Shown in pieces: positions 54,035 through 62,705 of a stretch of 64,000 bases of DNA. Both the position numbers and the translations under genes were made by a program. The DNA is taken from the NCBI GenBank assembly GCA_964490705.1, contig CAZBCG010000005.1, forward strand, positions 1 through 64,000, given 5' to 3'. Numbering within the stretch: position 1 is the first letter of the stretch; every line of letters begins with the position of its first letter. The DNA comes from Fodinibius sp964490705 (GTDB taxonomy: Bacteria; Bacteroidota; Rhodothermia; Balneolales; Balneolaceae). The notes under the pieces are model-generated. The model did no database searches. It had not been told where the DNA came from and saw only the letters and a program-made list of their open reading frames with translations.

Positions 54035-54487
54035 TTAAGAATTAAGAATACCTTTGAAAAAACTTTTGTCTTTCTCTTCTACATCGTTATCCGTAGCAAT
54101 ATTTCCTTCCTCATCAAAATAGTCACTGATAGCTTTGTGCATTTTATCGGCATTAAAGGGCTTTGTAACATATTCATTGGCCCCCCCTTCATTAAGAGCT
54201 TTATCAACTTTTCCCATCGACTTTTCGGCCGTTACCATAATAATGGGAATATGATCGTTACCTTCTGCACGAACAGCCTGGCTGAATTCCACTCCGGTCA
54301 TATTCGGCATATTCCAATCAACGAACATAATTTGTATGTCTTCGTTGTTGAATTTCTCCAATGCATCTTCCCCGTCTTTGGCTTCAACGTATTCAAAATC
54401 AGCCAACATAAGATTATTAAGTGCTCGCTTTACGGCACTCCTCATAATCTTAGAATCATCTATCACCAGTGCTTTTATTTTACTCAT
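54035..54487 (-). CDS. cheY: CheY, probable motor response regulator
   Basis: 150 residues. Acidic pair D10/D11, phosphoacceptor D57 (FVDWNMPNMTGVEF), threonine in MVTAEK and lysine in VTKPFN: the closest of the four receivers to classical CheY (DWNMPxMxG is the CheY-type site). A 22-residue acidic/basic tail follows the receiver. First gene of the cheY-cheX-cheA-cheR-cheD operon. Confidence 0.9.
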   Translation of the reverse strand: MSKIKALVIDDSKIMRSAVKRALNNLMLADFEYVEAKDGEDALEKFNNEDIQIMFVDWNMPNMTGVEFSQAVRAEGNDHIPIIMVTAEKSMGKVDKALNEGGANEYVTKPFNADKMHKAISDYFDEEGNIATDNDVEEKDKSFFKGILNS

Positions 54488-54528
54488 TACAAACTCCAGT
54501 ATGCTTTGTAGATAAATATTTCAATGCC

Positions 54529-54600
54529 GAATGGAGCCTGATCACTTTTTTATATATCCCACGTTGATGGGATATACATAAACCTCAGGCATTCCATTTC
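54529..54600 (-). promoter_or_regulatory. Structured 5' leader of the cheY-cheA operon
   Basis: An inner perfect 9-bp stem (TATATCCCA against TGGGATATA, 54553-54576) is enclosed by a bulged outer stem (GAATGGAGCCTGA, 54529-54541, against TCAGGC-AT-TCCATT, 54585-54598). It lies directly between the FliA-type promoter and the cheY start. No T-run follows, so it is not a plain terminator. Confidence 0.5.
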
Positions 54601-54602
54601 AG

Positions 54603-54629
54603 TTATCGTCGGTGGAATGTATCTCTTAA
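54603..54629 (-). promoter_or_regulatory. sigma28 promoter of cheY-cheX-cheA-cheR-cheD
   Basis: Minus strand TTAAGAGA, 11 bases, GACGATAA; one mismatch in the -10. About 115 bases before cheY. Confidence 0.7.
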
Positions 54630-54730
54630 GTTTTTTGGCAGGATTTTATGTCTCCAACTACTACAGATAAAAATCCCTGCCAAGAGTATTATTTTTTTAC
54701 TACACTATTTGCCTGATTATCCCTTATCTT

Positions 54731-54757
54731 TAAAGATATGTGTAGTACTACCGATAA
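54731..54757 (+). promoter_or_regulatory. sigma28 promoter of the 149-residue orphan gene
   Basis: TAAAGATA, 11 bases, ACCGATAA, about 50 bases before the start at 54810. It is arranged back to back with the cheY-operon promoter. Confidence 0.75.
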
Positions 54758-54809
54758 TTGTAGAAACTAAGGTCAACTTTCAGGATATATTTCCTAAGCA
54801 GGGTCGCAC

Positions 54810-55259
54810 ATGTTATCACCTCCATCGCAGACAAATCGCTCCTCGACGATTCCCGCGCCCGGAAGTATACATCCTCTACAAGAGTACCTTTCTAATCTAC
54901 AATCTGAGCCTCCCGAAGATTTTCCAGGTCTGGACGAAGAAAATGACGAAAGCGAAAACGAACAGAAATCCAGCCAACGAGTTACCAACGGAGGAGAGCA
55001 CGGCCAGCCAGACTTCACCCACTTGGTGTCAAACAAAGACTTTAGTGAGCTGTTCAAACAGTTCTTTGTGGTTGGACACAAAAAGTTAGCATTCCTTCGC
55101 TCAGAACTACTTCTTAAAAGAGATGTCAATCCAAATACACTGATCACTCCATCTGATATCAATGCTCATAAAATCCAAGCATTACGAGAGCACTTATATC
55201 GTTTGCAGATGACCTTCTTTAAAAATCCGAAAGGGAAGCAATATAACACTCTTTTCTAG
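54810..55259 (+). CDS. 149-residue protein of unknown function under a sigma28 promoter
   Basis: 149 residues, no membrane segment or signal peptide. The first ~70 residues are proline/serine/glutamate-rich and likely disordered; the rest is helical with aromatic residues (DFSELFKQFFVVGHKKLAFL, RSELLLKRDVNPNTLI, LREHLYRLQMTFFKNPKGK). No family is recognised. The FliA-type box upstream and the position between the cheA operon and a kinase-like gene suggest a cytoplasmic motility or signalling role. The opposite strand is also open but has unlikely composition and no promoter. Confidence 0.65.
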   Translation: MLSPPSQTNRSSTIPAPGSIHPLQEYLSNLQSEPPEDFPGLDEENDESENEQKSSQRVTNGGEHGQPDFTHLVSNKDFSELFKQFFVVGHKKLAFLRSELLLKRDVNPNTLITPSDINAHKIQALREHLYRLQMTFFKNPKGKQYNTLF

Positions 55260-55263
55260 GTAA

Positions 55264-55698
55264 CTAACTTGCACGCCGATCGACATTAGGACTGATTTCC
55301 GTTGCTTGAACCGGCTTATTTTCTTGGCTAGTATCGTCAAAGGCATCATATAATTCTTCCACAATTACGCCCACTTCATTTATTCCCTCTTCAATCTTAC
55401 TTCTATACCGTTCGAGCGATTCCCGATCAGTTTCGTTCTCTAACAACATCTTCATCAGCTCCAAGTATCCCGAAACGGCACTTATCGGTGACATAGCTTT
55501 GTGCATTTTTTCACAAACCATCTCTTCCTGAACTTCCAGAGCACGTTTAATTTTCTCGGGCGTTGCCCTTTCATAATCTCCCCTGACAACAGATAATCCC
55601 ATATCCTGTATCATATTCTCTTCTCGCAGCGTCTCCTCCAAATTAGATTCTAATGTACTAGTGTCACAATCAGCACTTGCATTACTGTCTATATTCAT
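55264..55698 (-). CDS. Stand-alone histidine-kinase phosphoacceptor (DHp) domain protein
   Basis: 144 residues. The segment CEKMHKAMSPISAVSGYLEL (H66) and the following long helix with IEEGINEVGVIVEEL look like a HisKA/DHp domain. No ATP-binding domain follows; the gene ends with a polar tail. The DHp resembles that of the 42065 kinase (HxxxSPxxxxxGYxELM, EGINE). It could be a phosphotransfer intermediate, as Spo0B is, or a dominant partner that dimerises with a kinase. It converges with the 149-residue gene, four bases between their ends. Confidence 0.7.
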   Translation of the reverse strand: MNIDSNASADCDTSTLESNLEETLREENMIQDMGLSVVRGDYERATPEKIKRALEVQEEMVCEKMHKAMSPISAVSGYLELMKMLLENETDRESLERYRSKIEEGINEVGVIVEELYDAFDDTSQENKPVQATEISPNVDRRAS

Positions 55699-55790
55699 AA
55701 ACCAACGTAAGCTCTATTAGTCCTAAATTAATTCCCTACCCTGTCCAAACAATCTCCTTTTTTGGGAATTGTCTCCGCCCCAAATTTATT

Positions 55791-55822
55791 AAAAAAAATT
55801 AATATTAAAAAAAATTAATATT
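55791..55822. repeat. Perfect 16-bp tandem duplication, A/T only
   Basis: AAAAAAAATTAATATT occurs twice in a row. It lies about 170 bases upstream of the hybrid kinase gene and could act as an UP-element or as a curved segment. Confidence 0.7.
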
Positions 55823-55919
55823 AAAGTTGACTATGTTGCAAGCAGCTTTTTTATTGTTGTTTCGTAGTAAAGAATGAAAGGCAAAATACTTTGCCCTTCA
55901 TCAAGGAAAATAAGGACTT

Positions 55920-55946
55920 TAAAGGTATCTACGAGCTATCCGGTAA
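55920..55946 (+). promoter_or_regulatory. Possible weak sigma28 promoter of the hybrid kinase
   Basis: TAAAGGTA, 11 bases, TCCGGTAA: two mismatches in each element but the correct spacing; 45 bases before the start. Confidence 0.35.
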
Positions 55947-55991
55947 TTGTTTGTGGTTTCGCTACAGGTTTGGGGGCAACCCAAGAGGACT

Positions 55992-57977
55992 ATGATAAAC
56001 CTACTTATTATTAATCTCTCTAAAGAGCGCACCTCTTTAATAGTTGAGACCATCCAAGACAGCAATACGGATGTTGATTATTTAAGGATGGCTGATCATA
56101 CTGCAATCTCCCAGCAGCTTATTGACAATAATTACTGGGATGCTGTTATCCTTTCCGAAGAATCGGGCGGGCTGCCACTGCTTAAATCGGTAGTAGAACA
56201 GTTCAACAATACCCCCGTCATATTTTTGGCTGAACATTTTTCCGATCAGATATACGTCGAAGCGTTACAACACGGCGCCCGTGATTGTATTTCAAGCTCA
56301 GAGATATTTCGGCTTCCTTCTATTCTGCAGAGAGAAGTATCATCCAAAACGCCACAAGATCAGGATGTTGTTGCGTTGTCGGATATGCTTTCTGATATCG
56401 TAAATCTCAGTACTGAAGAAATATTCTTGTTTGATATCCATACCCTGCGATGCTGCTACGCTAATAAAACAGCTGCGAAGAATCTGGGATACGACCAAAG
56501 TGAATTTGACGAGATGTTGCCCTCAAAAATTTATTCGGAATATGAAGAAGCCTCTTTTACCACTCTTATTCAACCCTTGTTAGAAAACAAGCAAAAAAAA
56601 ATTTCGATCTGTACCAACATCACCCGAAAAATGGGCGTAACCTACCCATCTGAAACGCATCTTAAAAAGATTACGGACAACAAAAACGGAACCTACATTT
56701 TAGCAATAAACAAAGATATCAGCGGAGCTTGGTACAAAGTGAAAAAACTAAAAAGGCAACGTAAATTGACCAACAATTACCTCAGCAAATACCAACAAAA
56801 AGAAGAACTGTTGGCCAATGCTGCTCATGATATGCGAACCAGCCTGCAGTCAATTATTCTTTCGAATAAACTCCTTTTTGATAAACAGTCCGGTGACTTT
56901 CAGGCAGGCTTCGAAAAGTTTCAAAAAGCAATTCACTTTTCCGGCAAGCACCTTCTCAATTACATCAATGAATTTTTTGATCCAGAACAGACCGTCTCCC
57001 ACTCAACAGATATAACCTCGAACTCCCTGGACCTTGAGTCGTTCTCCCAAAAGCTATTCTTGGTTTTTAAGCCTATCGCACAACGAAACGGAATATCATT
57101 TCATTTTGATATATCATCACTACAGCACAGCAATATTTCAACAAATCAGACCTATGTTAAACGTGTGTTAAAAAACCTGCTGGCTAACGCCTTTAAATTT
57201 ACCCATGAAGGCAGCGTAACTTTTAATATATCTTCTGTTTCATCTGATAATGTTGAAGGGACTGATATCAGTACTGATTACGCAATAGCATTTACTATTA
57301 GAGACACTGGTATTGGTATTCCAAAAGATCAACAGAAAAAAATATTTGGCCGTCATAAACGGACAGAAAATTCACAAGATGGCTCGGGACTGGGTTTGCA
57401 TATCAGCCAAGAACTAACACAAGCTCTGGGCGGCGGCATTAAGGTGGATAGCGAAATCGGCAAAGGCTCAACATTTACACTTTACCTTCCCGCCCAAAAA
57501 AGTGCTTCGGACCCTTCCGCAACAGCACACACTCAAAAAAATGGTCATGCTAACAACGGAAAGGCTATTCGCAATCAAAATAAAACTATTCTTGTGATTG
57601 ATGACAGCGAAGTACATAACCTGGCTATAAAAGAGTATCTCAACTATACGTTCAACGAATGTATAACGGCCAATTCTCTGTCAAAGGCTCATGAGGTATT
57701 GCAGAATAATGATATAGACTGCATCGTGACCGATTATATCATTTACGATGACAACTGCTTAGATTTTGTGGAGCAGGTTAAAAATGATGAGCGCTTGAAA
57801 TCTATCCCGATCATTGTTTACACCGGTAAAAAGCTGAAGACAGAGGAGCGTCAATCTATTCTATCTCATACCAATGCCATTGTTACAAAAAATGCCGGCA
57901 GCTATGACAAATTAGTCAATACTATTTTTTCCTGTTTCCGAAAAAACGCTTCGGTTAACTATCCCTTCTCCGATTAG
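55992..57977 (+). CDS. Hybrid histidine kinase: degenerate receiver - PAS - HisKA - HATPase - receiver
   Basis: 661 residues from the ATG at 55992, preceded by AAGAGGAC; an earlier in-frame ATG at 55947 adds 15 unlikely residues. Residues ~1-115 have a receiver-like fold without the phosphoacceptor aspartate (AVILSEESGGLPLL). PAS ~130-240. Phosphoacceptor H279 (AAHDMRTSLQSIIL). ATP domain with LKNLLANAFKF, DTGIGIP and GSGLGLHIS. C-terminal receiver with D581 (IVTDYII) and lysine in VTKNAG. Cytosolic. Input and target are unknown; it neighbours the motility genes and may receive intracellular signals. Confidence 0.85.
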   Translation: MINLLIINLSKERTSLIVETIQDSNTDVDYLRMADHTAISQQLIDNNYWDAVILSEESGGLPLLKSVVEQFNNTPVIFLAEHFSDQIYVEALQHGARDCISSSEIFRLPSILQREVSSKTPQDQDVVALSDMLSDIVNLSTEEIFLFDIHTLRCCYANKTAAKNLGYDQSEFDEMLPSKIYSEYEEASFTTLIQPLLENKQKKISICTNITRKMGVTYPSETHLKKITDNKNGTYILAINKDISGAWYKVKKLKRQRKLTNNYLSKYQQKEELLANAAHDMRTSLQSIILSNKLLFDKQSGDFQAGFEKFQKAIHFSGKHLLNYINEFFDPEQTVSHSTDITSNSLDLESFSQKLFLVFKPIAQRNGISFHFDISSLQHSNISTNQTYVKRVLKNLLANAFKFTHEGSVTFNISSVSSDNVEGTDISTDYAIAFTIRDTGIGIPKDQQKKIFGRHKRTENSQDGSGLGLHISQELTQALGGGIKVDSEIGKGSTFTLYLPAQKSASDPSATAHTQKNGHANNGKAIRNQNKTILVIDDSEVHNLAIKEYLNYTFNECITANSLSKAHEVLQNNDIDCIVTDYIIYDDNCLDFVEQVKNDERLKSIPIIVYTGKKLKTEERQSILSHTNAIVTKNAGSYDKLVNTIFSCFRKNASVNYPFSD

Positions 57978-58133
57978 ATTCCAACTGGGATTCTATCTCA
58001 AGTTCTCCAAGAGCATTCCCCGCCGTTCGGTTTTCCATTTGGGAGATCCATTTAAGATTATCCCCTCAACTACGATAACTTAAAATAACAAGTAATAATT
58101 ACATTAAAGTTAAAAAATTATCGGGGTATCAGC

Positions 58134-59171
58134 ATGAAATACATGACCCAAACTATCACCTTAATCTGTACTGTTGCAATGCTATTCTGTATCACAACAA
58201 GTGCAATGGCCCAAGAAAATTCAGATTTTGAAGGTCAGGTTCAAGATCTTCAGGAACACCTGAAAAATGATTACTTCTCTTTTGGGCTCCTACTTCAGGG
58301 GCAGGCCAACTTTCAACCGGAAAGACTTTCCGGCAATAACGGATTTAGTGCACCAAAAGCACGATTTAAAATGTCCGGAGAATTCAGCGGCAAGTTTGGC
58401 TATAAACTGCAGGCCAGCATGCTCGGAAATCCGGCTGTAGTTGACGCTAATGTCTATTTCAAACCTGTTTCACAAGTATCTTTTAAAGCGGGTTTATTTA
58501 AATCACCATTTACCCACGAATATTTAACAGGAGCGGGCTCAGTCCTATTTGCAGGTCGTTCTACCGTTGTTAACCAGCTGGGAACGAAGCGTCAGGTTGG
58601 AATACAGCTTGATGCCTATACTTCAAACAAAACATTCCGGTTTACCGGCGGGGTGTTCAACGGCAACCATTATAGTGGTAACAGCAACGATGACGGAAAA
58701 TTCCAATACATCGGACGGATAGAAAGCTATCTGGGTAACGGTGACGACAACCAAATTAAAATTGGGGCTAACGTCGCCTACGAAGAAAAAGACACAAGAG
58801 GTTCCGGGAACCTAACAACTAATTACATTGGCAAACAGACATTGTTTGGAACCTATGTCAGTGTCACGCAAAATAGCATACTGTTGGATGGAGAATTTAT
58901 TTACGGATGGAGGAATCCCGAGATAGGTGCCAACAGCAATCCCTACGGCTACTACGTTACTGCCGGCTACAATGTAACATCAAACAGCCGATTGTTAGTT
59001 CGCTGGGATTCTTTTGAGGATGATAACTTAGCGCAAGACGCTGAACAAATTCTTGTCGGCTTTAACCATATGCCTAACAGCTTTACCAAACTAAAACTGA
59101 CATACGCACTGCCCACCGATCAGGATATTGAATACTCCAACTTTTTCGCCATCCTTCAGGTCGGTTTTTAA
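58134..59171 (+). CDS. Outer-membrane porin, phosphate-selective porin (OprO/OprP)-like
   Basis: 345 residues. Signal peptide (LICTVAMLFCITTSAMAQ), short N-terminal coiled coil, then alternating beta-strands ending in the C-terminal aromatic FAILQVGF typical of outer-membrane beta-barrels. The sequence FKAGLFKSPFTHEYLTGAGS resembles the porin O/P family. It is followed convergently by the winged-helix gene. Substrate is not evident; the name phosphate-selective reflects only the family. Confidence 0.7.
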   Translation: MKYMTQTITLICTVAMLFCITTSAMAQENSDFEGQVQDLQEHLKNDYFSFGLLLQGQANFQPERLSGNNGFSAPKARFKMSGEFSGKFGYKLQASMLGNPAVVDANVYFKPVSQVSFKAGLFKSPFTHEYLTGAGSVLFAGRSTVVNQLGTKRQVGIQLDAYTSNKTFRFTGGVFNGNHYSGNSNDDGKFQYIGRIESYLGNGDDNQIKIGANVAYEEKDTRGSGNLTTNYIGKQTLFGTYVSVTQNSILLDGEFIYGWRNPEIGANSNPYGYYVTAGYNVTSNSRLLVRWDSFEDDNLAQDAEQILVGFNHMPNSFTKLKLTYALPTDQDIEYSNFFAILQVGF

Positions 59172-59192
59172 TCAAAATTGATACATTTTGGC

Positions 59193-59705
59193 TTAGCTGA
59201 TGCCCATTCGCTGGGATAAAAGATTGACCAATATATTACTTTTGGCACCCATTCTCAGGGCATCAGTTAATGCTAACAAGTCATAAAACGCAGCATCATT
59301 CTTACACGCTTGCGGCACCGTATGATACAGCGGAGCAATGGAAATCCCCTTGGTACTAAATCCTTTGGCCGGCCACACATACGGATTCTCAACGACAAAC
59401 TCTTCACTAAGTACTGAAGCAGAAAAAGCGGTAGGCATCCCACGTGCCAATTTCTTTTCAATAGCGGGAAATACATATCTCACTCCATACACCAAAAACT
59501 CCAGCAATTCCTGCCTTTGAATCGTCTTTTTATCATCATTAATCAGCCCACCAATTGCCGATCGATGTAATGACTCACTCACTTCTGAATTACTAATGTT
59601 AAGTTGAGCAGCCAAATCTTTCAGATACCAGTCCTGATCGCCCAATGCAATAATCTTTAAGAGAATTACAATATCTTGTGGGCGCATTCCTTTGTGTTCT
59701 TTCAT
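59193..59705 (-). CDS. Winged-helix DNA-binding protein (MarR-like)
   Basis: 170 residues from the ATG at 59705, which has a GGAAGG site seven bases upstream; the ATG at 59717 is the alternative. The N-terminal helix-turn-helix reads DIVILLKIIALGDQDWYLKD then LAAQLNISNSEVSESLHRSA. The C-terminal half (EFLVYGVRYVFPAIEKKLAR, GMPTAFSAS) belongs to a conserved but uncharacterised regulator family. Target genes unknown; the adjacent sugar locus is one possibility. Confidence 0.65.
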   Translation of the reverse strand: MKEHKGMRPQDIVILLKIIALGDQDWYLKDLAAQLNISNSEVSESLHRSAIGGLINDDKKTIQRQELLEFLVYGVRYVFPAIEKKLARGMPTAFSASVLSEEFVVENPYVWPAKGFSTKGISIAPLYHTVPQACKNDAAFYDLLALTDALRMGAKSNILVNLLSQRMGIS

Positions 59706-59990
59706 AATACCTTCCAACAGGTATTTTATTTTCGATTACCACATATGGTACAAATTCAAAAACACAAATTCTTATTTAATACCATCCTGTTTAAACATGA
59801 ATTAAAATGCTGGGATCTAATTTCAAACTATATTTTCCGCCTTACAATACCTTGTGGATACTCAGGTGCTGCAAATCGTAGTCTATTCCCTTAAAACAAA
59901 GCTACCAATGGAGATTTACGAACCAGAAGCTTAAGGAACCGAACCTCTCAAGTATTCATTAATCCCTGTAAAATATTGATCTGCACGATA
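59706..59990. other. Intergenic region between the winged-helix gene and the sugar porter
   Basis: About 285 bases, AT-rich. It must contain the promoter of the leftward winged-helix gene, but I see no box I can name and no terminator for the sugar porter gene. Confidence 0.4.
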
Positions 59991-61406
59991 TTAAGCACTC
60001 TCTTGATATGCTTTGGACTGTTCGGGCAGATCCCAAATTTGCTGTATTTCTTCCAGGGTTTTGTCTTTTGTTTCGGGTACAAACTTATATACTACGCCCA
60101 ATCCTACAAGGCAAAAACCGGCAAAAAACCAGAACGTGCCTGCCGCCCCAACCGAATCAAGCAGCATCGGGGTTATCTGTCCAATAATCATATCCGCTAT
60201 CCACATGGTCATGATACTTATGGCCAGTGCCCGGCCCCTTATTTTGTTTGGAAATATTTCTGAAGCGATAACAAATTTCAGCGGTCCGAGAGAAAATGCA
60301 AAGCAACCCAGGAAGGTAATCACACTAATCAGCAAAAAGACCGAACCGACCATATCCAGATAAAAGCAGAGGCCTGTGAAAAATAAGCTTACGGTTGCTC
60401 CCGCAGCACCACAGATATAGAGCGGCCGGCGACCTTTTCGATCAACATACCAAATCGCCACAAAGGTAAACAGCATATTGGCCGCCCCAAGATATATCTG
60501 GCTTGTCAATGCACTGTCGATATTAAAACCCACACTGCTTAAAATTCGGGGACCGTAATAAATGACGGCATTAATACCACTGAATTGCGAAAACAACGGA
60601 AGCATCACCCCGATAAACAGGGCCATACGTAATCCCGGCTGCAGCAAATCCCGATAACTGACATCTATCTTTTGCTCTTCCGCAATATTTTGCCTCATGC
60701 TTCTGATCTCTTTTTCGGCAGAAGCCGGGTTCATCCTCTTCATAACCTTTTTGGCCTCTGCTGAAAAACTATTTTCAAATAGCCACCGGGGACTCTCGGG
60801 CACAAAAAACAGACCGGCTGAATAGAGCAGGGCAGGAACTATTTCCAATCCAAACATGCCTCTCCAACTTTCATCAGCTACCACATAACTAAGATATGAT
60901 CCGGCAGACTGGAAAACGTCGGAAAGGCTCAGTACCCATACATTCGACAAATAGGCAACCAGGATACCGACCGTAATAGCCAACTGATAACAGGTGACCA
61001 ACGCTCCGCGAATTTCGGAAGGGGCGATTTCTGAGATATATAACGGAGCTACATTGGAAGCGACTCCTACGCCCATTCCTCCCAAAATGCGGGCTATAAT
61101 CAGCACACCAAAACTCGGGGCGATGGCACATCCGAGAGCCGAAACTGAAAACAATAAGCCTGAAAAAATAAGTACTTTTCGCCGTCCAATCCGATCGCTC
61201 ATTTCACCCGATATGGCTACTCCCATGATGGCTCCCAATAAAGCAGAGGACACAAACCACCCTTCTATGGTTGAAGAAAGGGCAAACTGTTCTTTAACCA
61301 ATGGTATTGCCCCTGAAATTACCGCCATGTCAAATCCAAACAGGCATCCTCCCAAAGCTGCAACAATCGTAATTCCTACCAAATACAGTGATTTGCGCTT
61401 TATCAT
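59991..61406 (-). CDS. Sugar porter family MFS transporter
   Basis: 471 residues, twelve predicted helices. Sugar porter signatures are intact: GCLFGFDMAVISGAIPLVKE, DRIGRRK between helices 2 and 3, PESPRWLFE after helix 6, DRKGRRPL, and PETKDKTLEEI at the end. This family imports monosaccharides such as xylose, glucose or galactose with protons. It follows two DUF4185/DUF5005-like genes and an esterase on the same strand, so uptake of a sugar released by them is likely. Confidence 0.9.
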   Translation of the reverse strand: MIKRKSLYLVGITIVAALGGCLFGFDMAVISGAIPLVKEQFALSSTIEGWFVSSALLGAIMGVAISGEMSDRIGRRKVLIFSGLLFSVSALGCAIAPSFGVLIIARILGGMGVGVASNVAPLYISEIAPSEIRGALVTCYQLAITVGILVAYLSNVWVLSLSDVFQSAGSYLSYVVADESWRGMFGLEIVPALLYSAGLFFVPESPRWLFENSFSAEAKKVMKRMNPASAEKEIRSMRQNIAEEQKIDVSYRDLLQPGLRMALFIGVMLPLFSQFSGINAVIYYGPRILSSVGFNIDSALTSQIYLGAANMLFTFVAIWYVDRKGRRPLYICGAAGATVSLFFTGLCFYLDMVGSVFLLISVITFLGCFAFSLGPLKFVIASEIFPNKIRGRALAISIMTMWIADMIIGQITPMLLDSVGAAGTFWFFAGFCLVGLGVVYKFVPETKDKTLEEIQQIWDLPEQSKAYQESA

Positions 61407-61461
61407 AAATCTGTAACTAAATATTTAAGTTGGTCATTGATACGTACAAAATGATGCCATG

Positions 61462-62664
61462 CTAATATTTTAATCGAATAAATCGGGGACGATACAAGTG
61501 GGGATATTCTTCGATATCCGCAAAAAAGTCGAGGGAGTTCACGTTGTAGCTGATTAGTAATTCGCCCGGCTGCGAAAGATTTGGATGGGCCTTGGCATTA
61601 TAGGCATAAAAGTCTTCATCCTTACCCGTTACTTCTTCAGTATTCCACAGCTCACGAATTTCTCCAAAGGGGCCGGCGGGTGTTTCCCCAATCCGCATAG
61701 CCACATTATTGCCAATACCATCAGCCTGAAAAATAAGTGCGTACTTACCCTTCTCCACCGGATGAACACTGAGCTCGTTAGACACCCGATCTGTAATAGG
61801 TTCAACAGAGTCGATACCAGGGCTCCATCCATTTCCATCCCAGAATCTCCACTCACTGAACTCTTCGAAATGTTCGGGTTCGACCCGTGCGGCCAACAGT
61901 TTTTTCACTTCAGAATTTTCCAAGCCATAAACATAGACATATCCATCCGGTTCGGGAGCACCGGCCTCTTCGGTATTTACAAATATTCCGGCCCCAAACG
62001 AAATATATCCCCTGTCACCCTCCGGAGGTAGATAAAATGGCGTTTCAATTTGTTGGTGATTTTCAAAAGGCGGCGTACTCCCTGCGGGAACCTTTATCAA
62101 TACGTTGCCCACTTCCTCAAAGCCAAAAACACCACCCGTCTTTTGCATACGATACGCAAAAAAGTAGATATCATTATTCATTTCAGTATTTACAAAACCA
62201 TCGCCCAGCCAGTAATAAGCGCCCTCTTCAGCGCTTTCCGTCTGCGGTACAAACATTGTTTGGGGATTTCCGTCCTGATCTTCTTCCCAATAGAACGAAA
62301 TGTTCTCAGCAATTGGCTGATCCCCTTCTAAAATCGCGACAGTATTATTAACCATCGAAGAATTTTGGAGTGCCGCACCCTGAACAGCGTCCCCAATCAT
62401 CGTATCACTAAACAGCAAGAGACTTTTACTGTTGGAGCCCGTTCCCGGTGCTTCTTTTCCATTTAGCGGAACCGAAAAAATGCCATCCGCACCGAACCAA
62501 CCCGAATTTCTTTTGAAAAGAGCCGTCCACTCCGGTGCTCGTTCAACCGTAAAAGATAGAGAATCTGTATCTTGTCCATTGCTTTCAGCGATCTCTTTTT
62601 CGCTACATCCTGTAAATACCAAACATCCAATACAAATAAATAAACAGATATGATACAGCTTCAT
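61462..62664 (-). CDS. DUF4185/DUF5005-like lipoprotein, probable glycan-active beta-propeller
   Basis: 400 residues. Lipoprotein signal peptide with lipobox LVFTGC. The mature part has propeller-like repeats (GWFGADGIFSVPLNG, LLLFSDTMIGDAVQG, YYWLGDGFV, GAGIFVNTEEAG, MRIGETPAGPFGEI, AHPNLSQPGELLISYNVNS), the pattern of DUF4185/DUF5005 proteins that are related to glycoside hydrolases. It would sit on the cell surface or face the periplasm. A close paralogue begins beyond 63554. Confidence 0.7.
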   Translation of the reverse strand: MKLYHICLFICIGCLVFTGCSEKEIAESNGQDTDSLSFTVERAPEWTALFKRNSGWFGADGIFSVPLNGKEAPGTGSNSKSLLLFSDTMIGDAVQGAALQNSSMVNNTVAILEGDQPIAENISFYWEEDQDGNPQTMFVPQTESAEEGAYYWLGDGFVNTEMNNDIYFFAYRMQKTGGVFGFEEVGNVLIKVPAGSTPPFENHQQIETPFYLPPEGDRGYISFGAGIFVNTEEAGAPEPDGYVYVYGLENSEVKKLLAARVEPEHFEEFSEWRFWDGNGWSPGIDSVEPITDRVSNELSVHPVEKGKYALIFQADGIGNNVAMRIGETPAGPFGEIRELWNTEEVTGKDEDFYAYNAKAHPNLSQPGELLISYNVNSLDFFADIEEYPHLYRPRFIRLKY

Positions 62665-62705
62665 AACACCAATAAATTCTTACGTTAGTATTTTGTTACG
62701 TATGC

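Noticed and set aside
54794..55162. 122-codon open frame on the minus strand opposite the 149-residue gene
   Set aside because: Serine/arginine-rich shadow; the plus strand has the sigma28 promoter and a more protein-like sequence.
58118..58125. TTATCGGG before the porin gene, like a leftward sigma28 -10
   Set aside because: No -35 at the required distance and no leftward gene to serve.
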